From a virus, in IMG/VR virus record IMGVR_UViG_3300006880_000141, positions 1 to 25,161 of that record: a stretch of DNA of 25,161 nucleotides, one strand, 5' to 3'. The notes below the pieces were generated by a model. That model saw nothing but the letters and a program-made list of their open reading frames with translations, was not told where the DNA came from and did not search any database. Positions 20,643 to 25,161 of this stretch are shown piece by piece. A program made the position numbers and the translations under genes. The first letter of the stretch is position 1; each line of letters starts with the position of its first letter.

Positions 20643-23276
20643 TCAGAATGGTATGTCATCATCTTTAATTGTCCTATTCCATTCGCGCTCTCTTCTCACA
20701 TCCAACTGTTCTAACTGTTCTTGTCTGACTTCCTCATCAGTCACTGTGAATTGTTCAGTAGGGGTCAACTCTCTTACACGTACCAGTTCAGGTACTTCAA
20801 TCTTAACAGGCTCATCCTTTCCTTTGAATTTGCGTAAATCCTTGTAGTTCTCTCCAATCTCTACATCACATGGTATCTTAAGATACCTACGTGGTAGACT
20901 GCAAGTCTTAAAATTCAAAGGACGTTCCATCTCCTTTCGAGCTATCGGAATAAAGTCATCAAGATACTCTTTTCGCACCGAGAAAAGAAGCGCATCATGC
21001 GCCTCAAGTATAATTTTTGCTTCTCTGAATTGTCGCTTAATTCTGATACCTGCTGCTTTGGTATTATCAGTAACGGCTCGTTGAGGGATGTATGCCATAG
21101 CTTCTCTGAACAGGTCATCACCCCACCTTTCATAGAAAATACGTACACCACCTCTCTCCGCGTCAATACCCCACGGGAGCGGGGCGATAAGTTGCCTAGT
21201 ATTTTTGAGGCATTCAATGATTCCGGCATGGAATATCCTTTGTATTTTAGGTTGACGTGCGTGGAATATCTTCAATGCACGGTCGGCGATTGCTTCCGTG
21301 ATGGTGATTGGGATCTTATATTTACGTGCTTGGGTATTGAGTTCTGTACTTGCTCTTCTCGCGCCCGCTCCAAGATGGCCCGCATGACGTAGAGTCTTCC
21401 CGGCGAATCTAATAGGAGATTCATATCCCAGAATCTTCTTGGAGTAATTCTCTTCAGTACCACCAAAAAACCATGAAGCAGTGAGTGCATGATAGTCATG
21501 TTCATCAATATCCTGTAATGCTTGTTCATCCATTGCCAAGTTAAACACTACACGCGCTTCAGCTTGACTAGAGTCCAGATTAACAAATATTTCCCCCTCA
21601 TCAGGGATATACATTCCGCGTACGTCAGCTCCAATATCACCATGCTTAGTGAATACTTGGAATGCCGTACCCATCACTTTCATGTCTTTCTTTTTACCCT
21701 TACCGACTAGATCGACTAGTGGTCTGATAGGTGGGTCTTGCTGACCTGTTGATGTGCGTCCAGTCTCTAGACACATATAACACGTCGTGCGCATCTTCTT
21801 ATCGTAATCAGGAATCGCAAAGAGATAAGTCGATATTGTTTTACGTACTCGACGTCTCTCAAGACACTTCTCTATCCATTCACGTTGATCTGCTGTCTTG
21901 ACTCCTGATTTGAGATTCAATAGAGCCGTAAGTTCCTCTTCTCCGACTCCTTTTCTTCTAGGTAGACCCCACTCATCGAATAGAAATGAATAGACTTGAA
22001 CTGGTGAACTGACGTTAATGTCTACTCCAGCTATCTTGAACATCTCGAATCCAAGACGCTCATCCCATTCGACGTACTTCTTGATTAACTCTGATCTCTT
22101 AGCTTCATCGACTCTGAATCCGTTGTTCTCAATCTCTAGATAGAAATCAGGGAGTTTCATCAGGAAGTTTTCATAGAATTTCCTGACTCCTAATTCATCT
22201 AAGTCCGCATCCATCGCCTCGTCTATTTCGTATGTGACACAAGCATCACGCGCGCATCCGAGCAATAAATCTCCAAGTTTCCCTTCATACATACCTTCAT
22301 CTTTATAGAAGGGTTCTCTGGTGTAGAGACTTGTAATAAATGCAAGCCCTTTCGGGAGTTCAGGGTTAATCGCGAATGCTTTGAGCATTGTATCTGAGTG
22401 TATTCCTCGAATAGTGAACCCCAGTCGTCTAAGTTTATCACGATCGTAGTTGAAGTTTTGTCCGACAATTTTCTTCTCCATTAATACTTCGGAGAGCATA
22501 CTCCAAAGTGTAGCCATATCCGAATCAGGGATAGTTGATATGCCACCATCATTCCACAAAGGGACCGTCATTCCATGAGATTTATTGAATGACAATCCTA
22601 CACAGATAGGAAGACAATGACCACCTGCTTCAATATCTACTGACAATTTCTCATGATTCTCATACTTCTTCAGGAACTCATACAAGTCACCAGAGTTACG
22701 ACAGATCTGAAGTACTCGATTAGGCAGTTCTAGTAGTGGACTCCACCTCTCTTCCCATGCCCTCTTGATATCGAATATCATTATTTGTCGATTCCAGTAT
22801 CCCTTGATTTCTCCGCCCGCAGCACTATGTAAAAGATGCGCGGGATGATAGGTAGGCACAAACTTATGGTCCATCCCCCACATGAGTGATCCGCGATGCC
22901 TAGATATTTTATCTTTCCCTGAGAGCGCCCAAAGAGCAGTGCCACCAAGAGCAAGTATGACGTTGGGCTTGATGTCATTTATCTCTACTCTCAGTTCAGC
23001 TAATTGCTGTTCCATGTCGATGCCATGATTACGCGCGCGCACATGGAATGGTAGCTTTTTCCTAGCTGCATTAGGTGGAACTTCATACTTGCATACATTC
23101 GTAATCCAACACTCACTTCTAGGGACTCCCGCATCTTTGAGTAGTCTATCTAGTTCTCTACCACTAGCTCCAACGAATGGCTTACCCGCGTGTGTCTCCT
23201 CATAACTAGGAGCTTCACCTAGTATGAGTACCTTCGCGCCCATCGGTCCCATTCCTGGGACATATTTATGTTCCAT
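20643..23276 (-). CDS. Uracil-DNA-glycosylase-like / 3'-5' exonuclease / family-A DNA polymerase fusion
   Basis: 877 residues with a strong ribosome-binding site (aaaggggg). Residues 8-170 are a family-4 UDG-like domain: G20-E-A-P, G31-K-P-F-V-G, T59-N-V and H145-P-A. They lack the usual Fe-S Cys set. Residues about 205-365 are a DnaQ-like exonuclease: motif I V-D-I-E near 214, motif II N-F-N-Y-D near 273, and motif III C-A-R-D near 340 with Gly where Tyr is usual. The polymerase follows: motif A D-S-S-Q-A-E-A-R near 565, motif B R-F-A-G-K-T-L-R-H-A-G near 622, motif C A-H-D-A near 760. No 5'-3' exonuclease. The architecture recalls the SPO1-type polymerase. A polar tail of about 50 residues ends in DDDIPF, the bacterial SSB tip. 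This is the main replicase of the phage. Confidence 0.9.
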   Translation of the reverse strand: MEHKYVPGMGPMGAKVLILGEAPSYEETHAGKPFVGASGRELDRLLKDAGVPRSECWITNVCKYEVPPNAARKKLPFHVRARNHGIDMEQQLAELRVEINDIKPNVILALGGTALWALSGKDKISRHRGSLMWGMDHKFVPTYHPAHLLHSAAGGEIKGYWNRQIMIFDIKRAWEERWSPLLELPNRVLQICRNSGDLYEFLKKYENHEKLSVDIEAGGHCLPICVGLSFNKSHGMTVPLWNDGGISTIPDSDMATLWSMLSEVLMEKKIVGQNFNYDRDKLRRLGFTIRGIHSDTMLKAFAINPELPKGLAFITSLYTREPFYKDEGMYEGKLGDLLLGCARDACVTYEIDEAMDADLDELGVRKFYENFLMKLPDFYLEIENNGFRVDEAKRSELIKKYVEWDERLGFEMFKIAGVDINVSSPVQVYSFLFDEWGLPRRKGVGEEELTALLNLKSGVKTADQREWIEKCLERRRVRKTISTYLFAIPDYDKKMRTTCYMCLETGRTSTGQQDPPIRPLVDLVGKGKKKDMKVMGTAFQVFTKHGDIGADVRGMYIPDEGEIFVNLDSSQAEARVVFNLAMDEQALQDIDEHDYHALTASWFFGGTEENYSKKILGYESPIRFAGKTLRHAGHLGAGARRASTELNTQARKYKIPITITEAIADRALKIFHARQPKIQRIFHAGIIECLKNTRQLIAPLPWGIDAERGGVRIFYERWGDDLFREAMAYIPQRAVTDNTKAAGIRIKRQFREAKIILEAHDALLFSVRKEYLDDFIPIARKEMERPLNFKTCSLPRRYLKIPCDVEIGENYKDLRKFKGKDEPVKIEVPELVRVRELTPTEQFTVTDEEVRQEQLEQLDVRREREWNRTIKDDDIPF

Positions 23277-23460
23277 TGATTTTCACCCCCTTTAATTTTC
23301 TAATGATTATATGTAAGTTTATCTCAATTTCATTAGTATTGGATGATATTATTTCACGTATTGAATTGGTCAAGTTTGGAGATGTAAGTACTAAAGAATC
23401 AATCTCTCCAAGCATCACTTTAATACGATGAATATACCATTCAACTTCCGGTTCACTCAT
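23266..23460 (-). CDS. Small protein of unknown function before the polymerase
   Basis: 64 residues, with agaaggaaga as ribosome-binding site. The start lies inside the end of the 50-aa zinc-ribbon gene (8-base overlap) and the end overlaps the polymerase start by 11 bases, so translation is probably coupled on both sides. The sequence is helical with many Ile and Leu (VEWYIHRIKVMLGEIDSLVL, then IREIISSNTNEIEINLHIII) and a short basic end. It has no Cys or signal peptide. The regular hydrophobic spacing suggests a small helical bundle or a dimerising protein. No family recognised; the polymerase neighbour suggests a replication accessory. Confidence 0.6.
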   Translation of the reverse strand: MSEPEVEWYIHRIKVMLGEIDSLVLTSPNLTNSIREIISSNTNEIEINLHIIIRKLKGVKINGT

Positions 23461-23605
23461 CTTCTTCCTTCTTCTCTACAGGCTTTTCCACAGAGAACAT
23501 CTTGGAACACACCACACAGAACCACAGCCTTCTGATGGGCATCCATTCCATCAGAGTAATATCACTGTTCGAACAGTGGGGACACTTCAGTAGTTGTGTC
23601 GTCAT
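23453..23605 (-). CDS. 50-aa zinc-ribbon protein
   Basis: A short gene beginning MTTQLLKCPHCSNSDITLME and containing C8-x2-C11 and, 19 residues later, FCVVC (C30-x2-C33), a clear two-knuckle zinc ribbon. It ends with an acidic/basic tail (VEKPVEKKEEDE). It overlaps the end of the upstream cold-shock gene by 44 bases in another frame and the start of the 64-aa gene by 8 bases. A purine-rich gagagaaag lies upstream of the ATG. The perfect Cys spacing in such a short frame argues strongly that it is real. Likely a nucleic-acid- or protein-binding zinc ribbon; the partner is unknown. Confidence 0.7.
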   Translation of the reverse strand: MTTQLLKCPHCSNSDITLMEWMPIRRLWFCVVCSKMFSVEKPVEKKEEDE

Positions 23606-23846
23606 CAGTTCTTTCTCTCTTATCAATCACACGCACATGGATTGCACGATGACCTTTACCCGGAATCTGAATTGGAGTGAACTCGACAATCATTCCAGTC
23701 TTCAATTCCTTAAATCCAATTGTGTCCTGTACGAGCGCAGTCCAATGAAAGAAGATACGTGTGAATTCAATATCCTTAGATGAGATGAATCCCCACCCTT
23801 CTTTACTCACTTTTATTACACGTCCAACGGCTTTCTTGTCAGTCAT
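23562..23846 (-). CDS. Second cold-shock-domain protein (94 aa)
   Basis: Residues 7-72 form a cold-shock OB domain: GRVIKVSKEGWGFISS carries the RNP1-like E-G-W-G-F-I, RIFFHWTALV is the RNP2-equivalent, and GMIVEFTPIQIPGKGHRAIHVRVI closes the fold. Compared with the 73-aa protein it is more diverged (Trp in RNP1, a longer loop before RNP2), so the two are paralogues or independent acquisitions. A tail of about 20 acidic/Thr residues (RTDDDTTTEVSPLFEQ) follows, whose codons overlap the 50-aa zinc-ribbon gene. A purine-rich aaagagaagaa precedes the ATG. It lies downstream of a long hairpin region that may control it. Confidence 0.8.
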   Translation of the reverse strand: MTDKKAVGRVIKVSKEGWGFISSKDIEFTRIFFHWTALVQDTIGFKELKTGMIVEFTPIQIPGKGHRAIHVRVIDKRERTDDDTTTEVSPLFEQ

Positions 23847-24042
23847 TTCTTCTCTTTCTTTTATTTGAATACACGAATAAGAAGCGGGGATACGCCCGTA
23901 AACTACTGGGTTGTAGTGTTAGGCGTATCCCCTGTTCACTAGATCCTCATATCTGGCATCAACTTATACTCTCATTGACCTGATACCGACACAGGGTGAC
24001 AGTAATTTCTGAACTTCCAGTAATCCAATCTAGTGCATTCTG
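23847..24042 (-). other. 196-base noncoding gap with hairpin
   Basis: This is the longest stretch in the window without a gene. Neither strand shows a convincing reading frame. It holds the large hairpin at 23886-23942 and a purine-rich leader just before the cold-shock gene. I see no convincing promoter, tRNA or attachment site. It may be a leader or regulatory RNA region between the acidic-protein gene and the cold-shock gene. Confidence 0.5.
23886..23942. promoter_or_regulatory. Long hairpin, candidate RNA control element
   Basis: GGGGATACGCC (23886-23896) pairs perfectly with GGCGTATCCCC (23932-23942). Inside, taa-actac and gtagt-g-tta add about 8 pairs with small bulges, around a tgggtt loop. 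The result is one GC-rich 57-base hairpin. There is no T tract after it on the minus strand (gcttcttattcg follows), so an attenuator, RNA-stability element or protein-binding site is at least as likely as a terminator. Confidence 0.5.
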
Positions 24043-24288
24043 CTAGTCGTCGTCGTCATCTTCATTCAGAAGACCTTCGGTAGTCTCTTCACTACCATCA
24101 TCGTCTTCATCATCTTCATCATCGTCTTCATCATCCTCGAAGACTTCTTCCTCATCTTCATCGTCCACTTCAGTCTCATCTTCAATGAGTTTCTCAGTGA
24201 CTCCGTCTCCCTCTTCAGTCGAATCATCATCTTCTGGATCAGATGATTCCACGCGCGCGTCACCAAATTCATCGAGATAGAATTCCAT
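24043..24288 (-). CDS. Extremely acidic small protein
   Basis: 81 residues from ATG 24288, of which 48 are Asp or Glu and only 2 are basic by my count. I choose ATG 24288 over ATG 24294 because aggag at 24296-24300 is 7 bases from the former and only 1 from the latter. The N-terminal MEFYLDEFGDARV and the segments VTEKLIE and GLLNE are the only hydrophobic parts. The rest is D/E runs ending in NEDDDDD. Such proteins may act as DNA mimics, histone-like-protein or SSB-site competitors, or chaperones. The runs resemble an isolated acidic tail. It sits between a terminator and a hairpin, so it may be expressed at its own level. Function unknown. Confidence 0.7.
   Translation of the reverse strand: MEFYLDEFGDARVESSDPEDDDSTEEGDGVTEKLIEDETEVDDEDEEEVFEDDEDDDEDDEDDDGSEETTEGLLNEDDDDD
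24046..24177 (-). repeat. GAT/GAA trinucleotide microsatellite
   Basis: Runs of gat, gac and gaa (read on the minus strand) encode the Asp/Glu tract of the acidic protein. The near-perfect tcatcatcttcatcatcg pattern on the plus strand invites slippage and length variation. Confidence 0.75.
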
Positions 24289-24295
24289 CGTCATT

Positions 24296-24300
24296 CTCCT
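24296..24300 (-). promoter_or_regulatory. Ribosome-binding site deciding the acidic-gene start
   Basis: aggag on the minus strand, 7 bases before ATG 24288 and 1 base before ATG 24294. Confidence 0.6.
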
Positions 24301-24317
24301 GATTGGACCTAGCTTAC

Positions 24318-24370
24318 AAAAAAGAAGAGAGTCAGAATAGTGTAGGTCGTGACTACTCTGACTCTCTTCT
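24318..24370 (-). terminator. Intrinsic terminator within the replication block
   Basis: On the minus strand AGAAGAGAGTCAGAGTAGT (24370-24352), a 10-base loop and ACTATTCTGACTCTCTTCT (24341-24323) form a 19-bp stem with one G-U pair, followed by six T (24323-24318). This is a textbook intrinsic terminator. It lies right after the SSB-like gene and before the acidic gene. Confidence 0.85.
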
Positions 24371-24378
24371 ACTAACTA

Positions 24379-24771
24379 CTAGCTACGAACGGGCCGATAC
24401 TTGTGATTGACGCGATTCACCATGCGTCCCTGCCACTCACCATTCTCAACGAATACTTCGACCTGACGGCCTACTGCATTCGCAAGATCGAATCGCGCAC
24501 CTGATTTCACCTCAACACCAAATGAGTTGAGGAAACCAACTGCGAATCCAATCGCCTTGGAGTTGAAGTTCCAATCGAGAGGAACCTTCGCGTACTCTTC
24601 TGATCCCGTATCGGCATTCTTGATGATCGTGGCCTCGACAGGATAGTTCGTAGAACCACCATCTTTCGATGGGCCTTCTCCGATGTTGTCGATATTGACA
24701 ACATACCATGCAGGCTCTACAACTTTACCGCGGAGAAGATCACGATCTGAAAACTGTACAATCGGACTCAT
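24379..24771 (-). CDS. SSB-like / OB-fold candidate protein
   Basis: 130 residues from ATG 24771. The frame also allows a GTG at 24780, but aggag at 24780-24784 is 8 bases from the ATG and overlaps the GTG, so ATG is preferred. The protein is beta-rich (LRGKVVEPAWYVVNIDNIG, STNYPVEATIIKNA, DWNFNSKAIGFAVGFLNSFG, GARFDLANAVGRQVEVFVEN, WQGRMVNRVNHKYRP). The pattern of a G-x-W-Y-x-V-x-I strand, a phosphate-turn-like G-E-G-P-S-K-D-G-G-S and a final G-R-x-x-N-R-V-x-x-Y resembles phage SSB-like proteins such as the DUF669 type. Its place beside a Sak4-like ATPase supports an ssDNA-binding role. It lacks an SSB-type acidic tip. Confidence 0.5.
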   Translation of the reverse strand: MSPIVQFSDRDLLRGKVVEPAWYVVNIDNIGEGPSKDGGSTNYPVEATIIKNADTGSEEYAKVPLDWNFNSKAIGFAVGFLNSFGVEVKSGARFDLANAVGRQVEVFVENGEWQGRMVNRVNHKYRPVRS

Positions 24772-24779
24772 TTCACACA

Positions 24780-24784
24780 CTCCT
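24780..24784 (-). promoter_or_regulatory. Ribosome-binding site deciding the SSB-like gene start
   Basis: aggag on the minus strand, 8 bases before ATG 24771; its last base overlaps the alternative GTG. Confidence 0.6.
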
Positions 24785-24789
24785 GTTTG

Positions 24790-25161
24790 TTAGAACTTCG
24801 ATGTTGGAACGTAGGTTTCTTTCATTTTGGTGATGGCTGGTTTGATGTAGCTATCGTAGAGAGGCTTGTCACCGAATACAATCTCTCTGTCCAGTCCAAG
24901 TGCTGTTCTTGCGAAGTCATCACCTGTGTGCTCAGTCAATAGTGAATAGTCACCTCCTGCTCCTTCTACGAATCCCTTCTTAATGTTGAAGTGATATACT
25001 TCACCACAATAAGCAGGGATTTTCGGTGCAACTTTTTTACCCGCAGTCACGATGGTTCTGCTGACGTGCGTGGTATTGTTCGTAGTGTTACGATATTCCG
25101 CCTGAACGACGTGCGCGATAAGGATAATGTTCACCTTATGGAAGGCACATATATCCTTTGT
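24790..25161 (-). CDS. C-terminal part of a Sak4/AAA_24-like RecA-fold ATPase, 5' end outside window
   Basis: The frame is open to the right edge, so this is the last about 123 residues of a longer protein. The apparent start at 25134 is only a GTG inside a continuing frame. NIILIAHVVQ is the strand-plus-His motif near the end of the RecA-like core in AAA_24/Sak4 phage ATPases. It is followed by a polar insertion and TAGKKVAPKIPAYCGEVYHF, then FARTALGLDREIVF and a last helix (YIKPAITKMKE), matching the usual C-terminal order of that family. The family takes part in single-strand annealing recombination. The Walker A part is not visible. It lies 18 bases before the SSB-like gene, a common pairing in phages. 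Confidence 0.65.
   Translation of the reverse strand, partial: TKDICAFHKVNIILIAHVVQAEYRNTTNNTTHVSRTIVTAGKKVAPKIPAYCGEVYHFNIKKGFVEGAGGDYSLLTEHTGDDFARTALGLDREIVFGDKPLYDSYIKPAITKMKETYVPTSKF

Noticed and set aside
20997-21392. Plus-strand 131-codon frame opposite the polymerase
   Set aside because: Runs antisense to polymerase motifs B and C; no start signal.
23502-23783. Plus-strand 93-codon frame opposite the second cold-shock and zinc-ribbon genes
   Set aside because: Antisense shadow of two well-supported genes, with no family features.
24066-24272. Met/Lys-rich frame in the acidic gene
   Set aside because: A shifted reading of the GAT/GAA repeat, with no independent start signal.
24790-25134. 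Start of the ATPase gene at the GTG at 25134
   Set aside because: The frame stays open to the window edge and the first residues are the middle of a RecA-like core, so the gene is truncated by the window, not short.
1-25161. CRISPR array, tRNA genes, integrase/attachment site, insertion sequence
   Set aside because: No regularly spaced repeats, no cloverleaf-like segment, no recombinase motifs and no terminal inverted repeats with a transposase were seen.

Overview
The window looks like part of the genome of a lytic-type tailed bacteriophage with a short-tailed (podovirus-like) plan. It is densely packed, fairly AT-rich, uses the standard code and has Shine-Dalgarno sites typical of a bacterial host. 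Supporting genes include tail fibres (one with a collagen-like stalk, one with a His-rich tip), a right-handed beta-helix protein, a run of large low-complexity internal-virion (ejection) proteins ending in a 1983-residue giant, and a replication block with a phage family-A DNA polymerase. No host genes, tRNAs, integrase, CRISPR array or insertion sequence are visible. Terminase, portal, major capsid and lysis genes are not in the window and are presumably outside it.

Layout. Positions 1-18957 are all on the plus strand. They run from a zinc-ribbon protein cut by the left edge and a beta-helix protein (464-1732), through two overlapping small genes (1751-2225) and a hairpin, to neck/tail candidates (2280-5981), two fibres with a small gene between them (5984-9427), and four small genes (9437-10312, one of them a GNAT-like protein). 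Three ejection-type proteins follow (10319-18957), in an order that resembles T7 genes 13-16. Positions 18954-25161 are all on the minus strand. In transcription order (right to left) they hold the end of a Sak4/AAA_24-like ATPase, an OB/SSB-like candidate, a terminator, a very acidic protein, a hairpin-bearing gap, a cold-shock protein, a 50-aa zinc ribbon, a 64-aa unknown, a UDG-exonuclease-polymerase fusion, a DUF3987-type helicase candidate, a RanBP2-like zinc finger and a second cold-shock protein. The two blocks meet tail to tail with a 4-base overlap and a strong hairpin instead of a spacer.

How it may work together. The minus block is a replication/recombination/nucleic-acid-binding operon. 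The plus block builds the tail, the host-recognition fibres and the DNA-ejection apparatus. The most unusual item is the polymerase. It joins a family-4 uracil-DNA-glycosylase-like domain to exonuclease and polymerase domains, and after a polar tail it ends in the exact hexapeptide DDDIPF, which is the C-terminal tip of bacterial SSB proteins. This suggests a viral polymerase that plugs into the host's SSB-interaction network. A second theme is a cold-shock protein paired with a tiny zinc-finger protein at two separate places in the same operon.

No stretch longer than about 200 bases lacks a gene. The longest is 23847-24042, described below. Functions come from reading motifs by eye; none was checked by database search.
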